Assembly: GCF_024763615.1 (NCBI RefSeq)
Contig: NC_077222.1
Location: 73,036,001-73,100,000 of the forward strand
Origin: Phlebotomus papatasi
Lineage: Eukaryota; Arthropoda; Insecta; Diptera; Psychodidae
Direction of reading: 5' to 3'
Length of the DNA: 64,000 bases
Positions 21,613-31,943 of the stretch are shown here, in pieces. The translations under genes and the position numbers were made by a program. Positions within the stretch are counted from its first letter, which is position 1. Every line of letters starts with the position of its first letter. Under the pieces are notes generated by a model. That model saw nothing but the letters and a program-made list of their open reading frames with translations. It was not told the origin of the DNA and did not search any database.

Positions 21613-23136
21613 TGATTTAGTTGAATACAGTTATTTGGATTAATTGTGAATAATTGTCGATATTACAACAAAAACATTGGGATGAAATTTTGAACTGGAA
21701 GACTCATATTCTTTTGAGCTGTCCCAAAATTCAGGATAGGTTTGAGAAAAATCCTTTTGTACAACATTATTTTGGTTAATAAGGAATGCAAAAGTACATA
21801 TTATAAGAAGGGACACGACCTGCCAATAAGGATAAAATAGAGAAGAAACTATTTTGTCGCATTTCAGAGATTTTTTGAACCTACAGCGCCGCCAGACGTT
21901 GTCAAGTGAGTTATTTGTGTCTCTATCTCTCTCTCACAGTTGAATTGCGCGCGCTTTAAGAACTTTCCATTTGAAGTGATATTTGCACTTAATTTCTTTG
22001 TATTTCTGCAAGATTCAAGTAAAACGATGTGTAGTGAACAGCTATCCGTCTTCTGACAAAGATATCAAGAAGACAATTTCTTTCTATATGAGTTTTTATG
22101 TCTGTTATGTCTTTTTCGCGCAAAAATATTTATCAATCAACATCAGAGAAAAATTGCACTCCACGCAAAACTTTCTTCACTTAACCTCAAATTTTACATT
22201 TTGAACTCAACCGTCGTTCAAACTTGAGGAACTCGACTGTACAGTATCGACAAAAAAAGAATTAAGATTTAAGACCCTCCGACTCCGACCCTCCCGATAC
22301 CGAACTTTAAAAAAATAATCTTAAAATAATAAATCTGTCGTTAAAGGCTACAACTCTTCTTATTTCTAATGTTGATTAACCGAATTCAATAAACTTTCTT
22401 TTTCCTTTGTTGGCTTCCTGTTACTCACACTTTAAAAAATAGAAAATAACCATTGATCCAGTAGGCGTGATTTCTGAAGGCGTGGTTATTATTTTCCACT
22501 TTGCCCCTCCCTCATTATACCAAATAATCTTTTGCTTAACCTACGTTAGAAGAATTGTTTAAATTTAAGGCATTGAACATCAAAATATTTTGTTGACTTT
22601 TAAATTAATCAAGTTATAAAACTGCAAGACAAAATGCAATTATCACATTTCCTTACAATTTTTCAGGAGGCGTGGCCTGTATTTTCATAGACGAAAAATA
22701 GAAATCTTCACATATATTTTAAGTATTTCAATATCAAGTATTTCAAACACAAAAGGTACTCATTTATTTTTCTTGAAGGGGCGTGGCTTAAATTTTGTTC
22801 TAGGCGGAAATTAGTAGTTCCACTACAGCAGTACTATAAAAAAATTATGATATAAGAAAACTTGCAACAAAATGTAATTAATGCCGCTTTATTCTTATGC
22901 CAATTCAGAGTGATAAAATACAAAAAGATCTTCTGTTGAATCCCAGCCTAGCTTTTATTCTTGACAGTTAAAATATATGAATTCAGAAATAAAATTAAAA
23001 TACACCTATGTAATAAATTTTATATCATCAATAAATATTTTGTGATCTAAATATGTTTTACGGTCTTTTATCTGCATTATCCTTTTTTTTGTCTCTCGAA
23101 ATGTTGCAAAATCAAACCAGAGAGGATTTTTATACC

Positions 23137-24181
23137 TCATTGCCAAATTCCTGCGTAATTTCCCACCAAATTGGCCGGAAGTGGCCCACCGGCAGCAAAT
23201 AATCTAGTTCCACTGGCATCATAGCAATGGGTATAAATTGCTGGAACGTACTTAATTTGTTGAAAACCATCCATTTCTTCTTCGGGAAACTGAAACCGCA
23301 GAGACCAAAAAATTTATGAGAATGGGAACCGAAGTTGCCTGGACAATTGGACAAATACTCACCACATAGCCTTTGCTGGCTTTCAGGACAACAGTTCTTG
23401 ATGAATTGATACTACTTTCCAGATACTTTCCTGCTCGTATATCATAAAACATAAGCATTCCTAAGCCCGTTCCCACAGTGAGAATATTCTCCTGAAAGCT
23501 GGCCGAACGGATGCCACAGCCACTGTATCGAGATGCGATCTTCTTGACAGCCTGAAGAGTACGTGGATCGAGGAGTAATGTGTAGGAACGACACCCAACA
23601 GCATAGAGTCCATGCGGTTGGCATGCAATACACACATTATCCTGGCAGTTGGGCAGCTTCCGGGATAATTTCTGCGAGAAAGTTTCGGCATTGAAGAGAT
23701 GAATGTAACTGTTGAGGGATAATACAGCAATCTCCTTGTATTCCTGATTGAAGCACAGTGATCTAATCTTTTGAGCTGTACGACATTCCTTCACGGCCAC
23801 AGGAACAATATGCCCATAAGATGGACAAGTTTGTTCCTCATCCTCGCCATTGGCATTGGGAAAATCTATGAGATCCTCATTAATGCGCCACAGAGCAACT
23901 TTCGTATCCTTCGATCCCGACACCAAGAACTGATCGTCCAGCCAACACATGTCAAACACCCAATCCCGATGTCCATTCTCACCAATGCACACGGGATCGA
24001 GTGTTGGCAGACGATAGATGGCTATATCGGCAGAGTGTCGTGCTCCAGTGGCCAAGAGAGTCCGACTAGGATTAATCTGAGCAGCATGAATACCATGCTG
24101 GGTGTCTGGATTGTTACTGCGATTATTGGGTAGGGTGGGAATGGCATCCACCCGTCGCATATTCACATCGTAAACCATAAG
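23137..24181 (-). CDS. DCAF12: DCAF12 exons 4-5 (WD40 propeller and C-terminus)
   Basis: Exon 4 (24181-23363) begins after GGGTTTCAG and encodes most of the propeller, including blades ending VALWRINED and MFYDIRAGKY. Exon 5 (23289-23137) adds the final blade with IYTHCYDASGTRLFAAGG. It is out of frame with the open reading frame that continues past exon 4, so an ORF-only reading gives a wrong tail. Confidence 0.9.
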
Positions 24182-27100
24182 CTGAAACCCAAGGATAATC
24201 AGGATAATTCCCCATTCTGGCTTTCTTTTAGCTGTGATTCCATTTTTAACGATTTGTCTAACTTAACAATTTACGGAATTATTTTAGAGATAAAACATCT
24301 TACAGTAGACTCTCTCTCAATCGGCTCTTTTTCAATTTTTTTTGGATTTTGGATTCAGGATTTTTTTTTGGAATACCAGTGTTCCAATCGTTCTTAAAGG
24401 ATTAATCGGGCTAATCCCTCGAAATTTCCATTTTTCGCCTCCCACAGATCCATTTTTGATTTATTTGCAATTCATAAAATTTTCGAAAAACAATGTCAGA
24501 CTGTTTGAACATCAATCCGTCCGTCGAATCATTACCAATGCTAGGGGCCTACCGGCTAGAGATAACGACTTTGGGTCTTTAGACTCTTCAATAAATCTAC
24601 ATTCAAATTATTAAGCTGATTATTTTTCATAGCTTCTTTTTCTTTTTAAAAATGTATCTTTTTAATATCTCTAAAAAAAGTATAGCAGACTCTCGCTTAA
24701 TCGGGCGAAAAATTTTGTTGACAATTTTCACGTTTAATTATGAAGTTAATTCGCTCAAATTCCCTGTAGTTCTTCCTATTTTATCGTGATTCTTTATAAA
24801 TGAGCGCTTTTTGTGGAATTTACAAAGGCTTTGACGCCCAAATCTATCGATAAACCGGATGACATTTTTCCCCAAATGCCCAATTTAGAAAGAGTTTACT
24901 GTAATTCTTTTCTTCTTTAAAATCGAAAGACTAATACTGTCCCCTATTTCCCTTGTTTGATGCAAGATAAATCAGTCAATTTTTGCATGAAATTCTCTCT
25001 TTATTATTACATGATATTTTCCAAATTAATTTCGGAGTTGTCCGAAAACTTACAAGAAGCCTCCAATAGGATGGACTTTTCGACAACAACCTATGCTAAG
25101 TTTCTGGAGCGAGCGGACGGAGAGCCAAGAGGACTAAAGGAGGTTCGTGCGAGAGGCCCGGTCCCTTAAAGGGACGTTGCAGGCACCTAAGTAACTGTCC
25201 GACAATTTGGTCAGAGTACAAAGTGGTTCTGGATAGCGAAAGACAACGGAGGCAACAGATTTCCAGTGGTATTTCCGAAAAAGATTAAAGAATAACTGGC
25301 TTCAAATTGAAAGGCCTCACAAAATCCTATTTTTACAGAACATCATAAACTTTCTGAAACTTTTTTTTGTGTTAACTTTGTTTTGTGTCGGCGGATAAAC
25401 CAAAAATAAAAATCAAATTTCGAAATTATAATATTGAATTATTTCAAAATACCGGTTTTCGGTTTTAAGAAAATATTTGTATACGTTGCATCGAGATCCA
25501 AGATCTTCTCAAAAAAAGGTCCCTGTCCCTAACTCTCCTAAACATTTCAAAATGTATATGATTAACTCCCGTTCTACAAGTTAATGGTCTCACGAATTCT
25601 TCAATGTCAGATTAATCCGAACTCCACTAGGTGCGGTGAAAGCAAAATTACGATATCGAATAGCTCGAAAGCTCTATTCCTGATTATGATAACATTTAAG
25701 ATATACCTCCAACTGCCCAACCCTAGACAGACCCTAGGCCGAGCCCTAAGCCCTATCTATATCGACAAATTACAATTTAAAAATTCTAAATATTTTTTGT
25801 GATTGCCTGAATTTCATCAGGTACGCAAATGAAAGGGCTCGTGAAATGCTACAAAGGATTGATTGCAACTGTTACTAGTCTTCAGAACAGGGGCCTCTCG
25901 ACATTTCATTTTTCCATAAATTTTTGCATAGAGGCACTTAAGACTATTGGCAAGTTTTTTCCTAAAGAGAATTGACTTATCAGTCTGATATATTTCGAAA
26001 TTGTGTAGCAATATATGCTACTGACCCACACCGGAACATGCTGGAGTGCCCTTCATCGCTAGCCTCCCGGAGTGGAGCCCCCATTGCTCATTCCCGGGGA
26101 GCTACGAATCGGAGTTCCTCTCAGCTTCACGGTTGAAGGCCGACTGAGCTGAGGAACCGATTCGTATGCACCTTCGGGAGTCCATCGAGCGCTCTCCACT
26201 CCATCTATCGGCGATATATTACTCTCTGAAGTTAGCCGCAATAGCACCCCTCAGAGTCACCACCCCAACTGAACAGTGATTGGTACCGTTGGCTTAGAAG
26301 AGTCTTCGTCAGGACGGGCTTTCTCCCTCCAACTCCTCTAGGCTCAACAGTCCTACTACAATTGTTTGTTAAAAGCTATCTAAAAGTACATACAGTGCCC
26401 GCTCTCTAATCCGGATCGCCGTAATCCGGACGAGTTATCGACGGTTACCTTTAAAATCATTTTGAGGTTATGTATGCATGTGTGTTCAGCAATGAGAATG
26501 AATTATCCTGTGAAGTTTTTGTTCAATAAATGAAGTATAATAGCATAGAATTCTCTAATTTTGTCCTTTTAAACTTCTTTAAAACTTTTATTCTAATTCT
26601 CGGAAAAAAACCTTGTATTATATTTTCAAGACGTTGAACAAATTCAAAAAATCCATCCGGATTACGAAGCGGACATCTGTCAAATTGTCTCCCAATCATC
26701 CGGATTACGAAGCGGGCACTGTATTTCATAATGTTCGCCGAAATAATACAAGAACTATGAGCAAATTTGTTTAAGTTGCGGTGCAATATCTGCAAAATTT
26801 TCACAAGGAAAAGTGAAAAATATCTTCACTTTTTATTAGGCTTGATGGGCCCCTGCTTCAGAACTATAGGAGAAAGTGCCCATGCTTTCCACGGTCCCAA
26901 GCTTAATAATGACTAAATTTTTCCTATGTTTCTGAAGAAAAGCGATTCCGCAATATAATTTAAAACAGGACACTTTCACCTAAATAGTCTTTAAAATTTG
27001 ATTCATATTTATTGAAAAACATAGGAAAACTTTAGTCATTATAAAACTTGGGTCCGTGCAAAGCATGGGTACTTTCCCCTACAACTTCATACGACAACCG

Positions 27101-30100
27101 CCAGGTGCGCTAGGATTCAAAGATCGGTATTAGAAATTTTAACGTTTTAGTATCTCAGAATCTTCAGATGAAATTTTATTTTACTGTAAATAAGGTCGAG
27201 ACTTTCCAATGATAAGTCTAACTCCCCATTACCTAATCTTACCTAAGGGCATATTCTGCTATTTCAGCAAGAAAGTCGGGAAAAATTAGAATGAGAAATT
27301 CGCCAGACGACTTACTTTCTCATACGAGTTTCACTTTGTATTTTACAAAAAAATGCGTACGAAGGGGGTCAAGGTAGGGAGGAACCATTACTCCCCCTTT
27401 CCACGCGATATTCAAAAAATGAAAAAAGGATAAAACCAAAAAAAAATCAAGAACATCATGATTTAGCTTACGTTAAAAACATTTTCATTCAAGGCGCTTC
27501 GACTGAGTTGAATGTCTTTTGTTGAAATTTTTGTAAAAATTGAATTATGGTGATGTTTTTAGTGTTGTACAAAATCATTTTTTTTTAGAGTCCCGGTAAA
27601 AATCCCGAATTCTTAAAAGTGTGATAGCTACACCCACGATTACTACGCTTGCTGGAGGCAAAGGGAAATCTTCTGTTTTGGGAACTTATTCTAAACATTT
27701 TGCTCCATATAATTTCATCCCTTTCAGGATTTTAAAAATTCGGGATTTTGGCTTTCGGGATTTTGACTGCCACGGCAATTTTTGATCAATTTCCCGCCAT
27801 TTTCTTCGAGCAAGGCTTTTTGTTGGCTTTAGCTTAGCTTACAAAATTCACCAGAAGTCATTAATTTCATTTAAATAAAGAATTAAAAGAACATATAAGA
27901 ACTTTATTTGAATTTTTAGCAAAAACGCTCATTGAATTTATGCTGATTTTTTAATATAAAAAGTCTAAAAGCCTTTTTGGTCTAAAAACATTTCTTTTGG
28001 GACATTAAAACACTATTTCCATCAATAAAGTTACTCATATCCATGAGAACGTTTTTATACCTCTTTGTCTAAATCTTCTGAATCTGTTAAAATCGGTGCA
28101 TAAATGGATAAAAAAAAAATACAAGAATTTCCTCGAAAAACAGTTCACAAGTAATTTTTTTCCTAAAGCTTGCAATAAAGATTTTATTGATTTTTAAATA
28201 AGCTCAAATTCATAAAATTTGATTTTTCTTTAGTTTTGAGGAAACCACTGTTCTGTGTAGTTACAGCTCTTCCTGATTTCGCAAGGAAATTCATGTTTTG
28301 TTAAATTAGAAGACTTAGAATTTTTGCCAAAGCTTTCGATTTCGACCCTTGGTGTGGGTCTTCTTAAGTGGGCTGAAAAAATGTTTTATCCCAGGAAATT
28401 TTTTCACAATTTCCTACACTCTCCTACTTAATTAAACCCGTTTTACAATTTGGAAACGTTACGTCTGTTTATCTTTGCCACTTTAACGGGCATTTCATCA
28501 ATTTTAGATTAATTTTTAACAATTTTCAATTTTACTCCTTATTGACTTCTCTTAGTTAATCGATCATTTCATAAAAAGTTAAAAAAAAAACATTTTCTCA
28601 GCTCACTGAAGATGATAGACACCAAAAGTCGAAAGCTTTAGCAAAAATTCGAAGTGTCTTTTAATTTGAAAAGATACCGGAAGATCTCAAAGATTGAACT
28701 CCGTCAGATGCATATTATATTGTACTTTGTGTTCAAAGGAGCTACATTTTGTAACAAATTCGTTACTAATATTGGGTATCTTTTTGAGTCTCGTAAAGTG
28801 AACAAAATTATGCCGAAAATTATGGTGTCCGGACGAGCTAATTTTTGGAACAAATAATGTGCTGAAATTTTTTACCGTGAGATCAAGAATTTTACACTTT
28901 TCTTGGTCTTTCGATACGCTTCATGCCTTCTTCAGTAATCAAGTGATGTCAAAGGTCAATGGGTTTTCTTTTAATGGGGAAATTTACAAACTTGGCACGA
29001 GGGTTTCAGGATTCTCAAACTAAGACCTCGGAGATATAACACTAGACACTCTCCAGTTATCAGGACAGGAGACAACTGGATGTTACTTCCTCCAACAATT
29101 TCCACTTAATTTGAATGGCAATGTTCCCCACGATCGAAAAGCGATTATTAGCAGATTAAATAACAATGAATGACTTGAAATTCAATTATTATCAGATCAA
29201 TTCCCTCATTCTGCCATTTTGGATCGTTAGCAAAATTTATTTTTTCCAATACCAGCTCCTATGGCATAGATTGGGTTCAATCATTTTTTATGTTAAAGCT
29301 GGATCAAAGACCTTTCGCTTAAAAATAAAATTGAACCCTTGGGACTTCCCTGACCCGAGCTCTAAGGGATCAAAAATAAATCTTAAAATGACTATAACTT
29401 TCATTTTAAGTTAGGCTATTCACATATTTTCCTGCGAAGAATCTGAGCTACCGTACGCTTGTCTGGGTTTATCTATGATAATTTTTTATACAAAAAAACA
29501 TTTTGTTAAAAATTGGCTACATAACTTGAATTTCCACTTAAAAAGGATCACAGCTTCCTTAATTTATACAAAGTTCAGCAAGTTTTTTTTTATGTGACAA
29601 ATACCTTATTGCATTTTGTGCCAAAGACTACTTGTCGGTTGCTCAGCCACTGTGAGCAGAACACCTTGTTGATGTTTCCCAGGCTAATTGGAGTCTCCTT
29701 AAACATATCATGCGTGAGGATGTGTCTACTGGCATATGATTGGCAAATACTTCGTTCCTAAAATGCACAAATTCTCTCATGAGAATTCTTTCCGGACCAT
29801 CATCTCTCCAGCAAAACGTCCTTACCTCATTGAAGTCCGACTCTCGGCTCCGGACATAGTCGACAAAGTTGTAGGAAGTATTCAAAATCTCATTTTGCTG
29901 CTGTGGTGTCTCCTCTTCACTGTCCGAGTCCTCATATGTCACGAAATCATCGGGTTTGTCTGGTTTTCGTCGACGTTCTTGCCTGAAATATTGGATAGGG
30001 ATTTGGGGATTCAGTAGGGAAAAATCAATAAATTCCGTCTTTTTTTTTGTGTCATACCGTAGAATTCTGGCTTTGGCTTTTCTCTCCTCAATTCGGCTGA

Positions 30101-30164
30101 GTATGTAGCATGGTGGTCTGCGTCCATAGACACACTTACGCACGGTTTTGGACATCTCATTCAC
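23137..30164 (-). CDS. DCAF12: DCAF12, WD40 substrate receptor of CUL4-DDB1 ligase
   Basis: Five coding exons give 462 codons (human protein about 453): 30164-30058, 29982-29826, 29757-29605, 24181-23363 and 23289-23137. All junctions are GT-AG and in phase. DCAF12 is a WD40-propeller receptor that brings proteins, including those with C-terminal acidic degrons, to CUL4-DDB1. Diagnostic matches to the family are a segment ending NKVFCSQWLSNRQVVFGTK in exon 3, GIHAAQINPSRTLLATG and IYRLPTLDPVC in exon 4, and the C-terminal GNYAGIWQ. Introns 1, 2 and 4 are 75, 68 and 73 bp; intron 3 is 5.4 kb and full of repeats. Intron 1 is a multiple of three without stops, so the frame runs through it and could mislead a gene finder. 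The start is ATG 30164 or the in-frame ATG at 30155, which has the better purine context. A possible AATAAA lies at 22959-22954. The next gene upstream (DOHH) is on the same strand, 322 bp away. Confidence 0.9.
24303..24901. mobile_element. CAGTAGACTCTC MITE, 599 bp copy
   Basis: The ends CAGTAGACTCTCTCTCAATCGG and AAAGAGTTTACTG are each flanked by TA. A second left-end-like sequence at 24684 (CAGACTCTCGCTTAATCGGGCG) suggests a nested or rearranged copy. Relatives at 35034-35269, 35352-35547 and 55259-55332. Confidence 0.7.
25050..25310. other. GC-richer block of unknown origin
   Basis: It stands out in base composition from the AT-rich intron (for example GCGAGCGGACGGAGAGCCAAGAGG in two halves). 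No domain is recognised in any frame. It may be a retroposon remnant. Confidence 0.35.
26008..26355. other. GC-rich block, possible retroelement fragment
   Basis: About 350 bp, clearly richer in G and C than anything nearby. The minus strand has a 62-codon open frame with Ser/Pro/Gly-rich sequence. I recognise no family. A decayed retroelement is more likely than a host exon, because DCAF12 is already complete without it. Confidence 0.4.
26393..26721. mobile_element. MITE with TIR CAGTGCCCGCTCTCTAATCCGG
   Basis: The right end GGATTACGAAGCGGGCACTG mirrors the left. TA flanks both ends; 329 bp. The motif ATCCGGATTACGAAGCGG appears twice near the right end. Confidence 0.78.
26869..27079. mobile_element. 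MITE with TIR of about 50 bp, GGAGAAAGTGCCCATGC
   Basis: Mirrored by GCATGGGTACTTTCCCC, with TA on both sides. 211 bp, so almost half of the element is TIR. Confidence 0.78.
28301..28665. repeat. Inverted repeat around GCTAAAGCTTTCGACTTTTGG
   Basis: AATTTTTGCCAAAGCTTTCG at the left is mirrored by CGAAAGCTTTAGCAAAAATT at the right; arms of about 45 bp. Probably a MITE. Confidence 0.6.
29605..30164 (-). CDS. DCAF12: DCAF12 exons 1-3 (N-terminal region)
   Basis: Exon 1 is a basic leader ending ARILR, joined to exon 2 at CTACG/GTATGA and ATTTCAG/GCAAG to give RQERRRKP. Exon 2 is charged, with a Glu/Asp/Ser stretch, and ends at AATGAG/GTAAGG. Exon 3 starts after TGCATTTTAG and is read in a different frame from the open frame that continues past exon 2. 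It encodes the conserved run before the first WD40 blade and ends at AATAAG/GTATTT. The N-terminal region is poorly conserved in the family, so the exact start is less sure than the splice sites. Confidence 0.82.
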
Positions 30165-30486
30165 CTTGTTTTAAGAATGCAAATTGCTAAGAAATCACTA
30201 ACTTTTCCATTAAAAATTCACTACAAATCCTTCTCCATTGTATTTTTTGTTGCTCCTTTGTAATTTTCAGCTGATCAACTGCAGCGCTGCAGTCGCTAAG
30301 AGGTGACACGCGCACAATTGCTAGAAATACTTTTTAGCACAGAACACTGTACTAAAAATTAAAATGCAAGAATTTTTCAAAAAGGGTTTCTCAGTTTGGA
30401 GTTTATGAAAAAAATCTTGCAAAAATTTAATCTTTTTTTATTTTAGTAAAATTTATTAAAAATCACATGATATGATAGAATTCATC

Positions 30487-31585
30487 TCACACTTTGAGCA
30501 AATTTGCATATTGAAATTCCGGGCTGTTTTCATATTCACAGAGATCCAGAGCTACTTCGCAACTCTCCTTGACGACCCTTTTATCATCTTTGAGGTATTC
30601 ATTTAGGATCTCAATGCAATCATCTGTAGCAATAGCCCCGAGGGCTTCTGCACATTCATGTCTGACCATCTCATTCTCCGTGGTATCTCTCAAATTTTCC
30701 GCCAGGAAGGGAATACTGCAGGGTTCTTGAAGCTGGCCAAGTACAAATGCCACTTCATGCCTAAACAACGCACTTTTTCCCTTCAATCCCGCCGACAGTG
30801 CTATAATACTTTCCTCCGTTCGAATATTCCTCAAGCTAAACATTGCACGGTATCGGTTGAAGAGCGATGCTGATTCATCCATTAGGATTTTCTTAAGCTC
30901 AGCCACGTCCTTCGATGCAGCAGGTGGTGTTGGATCGACAGATGAATAGGGATTCTCATCTGCAAGTTCCTCCTTCTTCTCAATCCAGTTTAGTCTTCCC
31001 AGAGCAATCTCACATGTCTCAGCTACCTCAATTACTGGATCCTTGAGGTATTTCTCCAAAATAGGTTTTACTTCTGAACATCCAATGGCCCCAAGAGCTT
31101 CAGCTTGATAAAATATCCCAAATAATTATCTGATTCTTCATGGAAATTTATGTTTACAAACTTACCAGCTTCATGACGAACCATTGGCTCTTGCTGAACA
31201 TCTTCCAGCACCTTTATGAGAATGGGAATGGCTTCCTTGTCTTGCATCTGGCCCAGACAGTATGCTAGCTCGTGCTTCAGTAAGGCTGAATCATCCCGGA
31301 AGCACTGAAATACACAAGATAGACAAAAATACATTTCCCCTTTGATCCTTTTTCAGTCATGATAAGAAATGCTATTAAATGACAAAAATTTCCCTTATCA
31401 TAATTGAGTCATCATGAGCTTCCTGAGAAAAATTCCGGACTCACCTGATTAATAGATTCAATGGCATCTGGACCACCGATGTTTCTCAAGGTGAACAGAG
31501 CTCTGAATCGTTCTTTAAGTGGGCGACCTTTGTCATTAAGCACACTGCCAATGCGACGAATATTCTCAGGATCTACTTGCACCAT
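30487..31585 (-). CDS. DOHH: Deoxyhypusine hydroxylase (DOHH; Drosophila nero)
   Basis: Three exons, 31585-31445, 31304-31166 and 31103-30487, give 298 aa (human 302). DOHH is a di-iron HEAT-repeat enzyme that hydroxylates deoxyhypusine on eIF5A, the last step of hypusine synthesis. All four His-Glu metal-ligand pairs are present: H58-E59 (KHELAYCLGQ), H91-E92 (RHEAAEALGAI), H209-E210 (RHEVAFVLGQ) and H242-E243 (RHECAEALGAI). The two halves are the expected internal duplication. Junctions are CAG/GTGAGT, GCTG/GTAAGT, and acceptors TTTCAG and ATCAAG; intron 2 (62 bp) splits the Ala codon just after the second HE pair. The start chosen is MVQVDPENIRR; the upstream in-frame ATG lies in a longer, non-homologous leader. 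AATAAA candidates lie 30-50 bp after the stop. The start faces belle across 358 bp. Confidence 0.93.
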
Positions 31586-31943
31586 TTGTAATCTAATAGA
31601 TTCACTTATTTTCACCAGAAAAAACACAAATCACACGTGTTTTGGCTAGCGCTGTCCAACTGCTAGAAAGTAGGCAAAAAAGTGCAATAAAAATGGCGTA
31701 TTGTCAAAAATGACGTCACGACCGCAAGGCCCTCTGGCAAGCCGAACCCGAATCTCATCAGTGCTCATCGCGAACATCGCCTGTGAAAATTGTGCGAATC
31801 AATTGGGGACTGCTGAAAAATTACCTTTGTGTTTAATTTATTGAAATAAACTCATTCGTGTTTGTGGTTTATAGTACAATCGTGTGGAACTTTCAATTTT
31901 AAGGAGTTCAAAACACAACGAACCAATTGGAAGTGATTTTAAT
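31586..31943. promoter_or_regulatory. Divergent promoter shared by DOHH and belle
   Basis: Only 358 bp separate the DOHH and belle start codons, on opposite strands, so both 5'UTRs and both core promoters must fit here. A complete palindromic CRE/ATF-type site, TGACGTCA, lies at 31711-31718, about 126 bp from the DOHH ATG. I see no clear TATA box, as expected for housekeeping promoters. The promoter role follows from position; the CRE is seen, its use is not known. Confidence 0.55.

Larger units (their letters stand above)
19662..23136. other. Intergenic region between PHRF1 and DCAF12
   Basis: The right part includes the DCAF12 3'UTR (AATAAA candidate at 22959-22954); the left part holds the PHRF1 5' exon and promoter, near 19.66-19.85 kb. 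No gene is convincing. The short frame at 21983-22204 has no recognisable domain. Two listed repeats lie here (20849-21444 and 21491-21612), together with several copies of a GGCGTGG word. Confidence 0.6.
24182..29604 (-). other. DCAF12 intron 3 (5.4 kb)
   Basis: No exon is seen. It contains listed MITEs (24303-24901, 26393-26721, 26869-27079), an inverted repeat (28301-28665), two GC-richer blocks (25050-25310, 26008-26355), and a stretch at 29255-29420 sharing CCTGACCCGAGCTCTAAGGG with 43680-43735. The remaining sequence is AT-rich and featureless. Confidence 0.65.

Noticed and set aside
21983..22204. A 73-codon gene between PHRF1 and DCAF12
   Set aside because: Looks like chance: Phe/Tyr/Lys/Ser-rich, AT-driven, no homologous motif.
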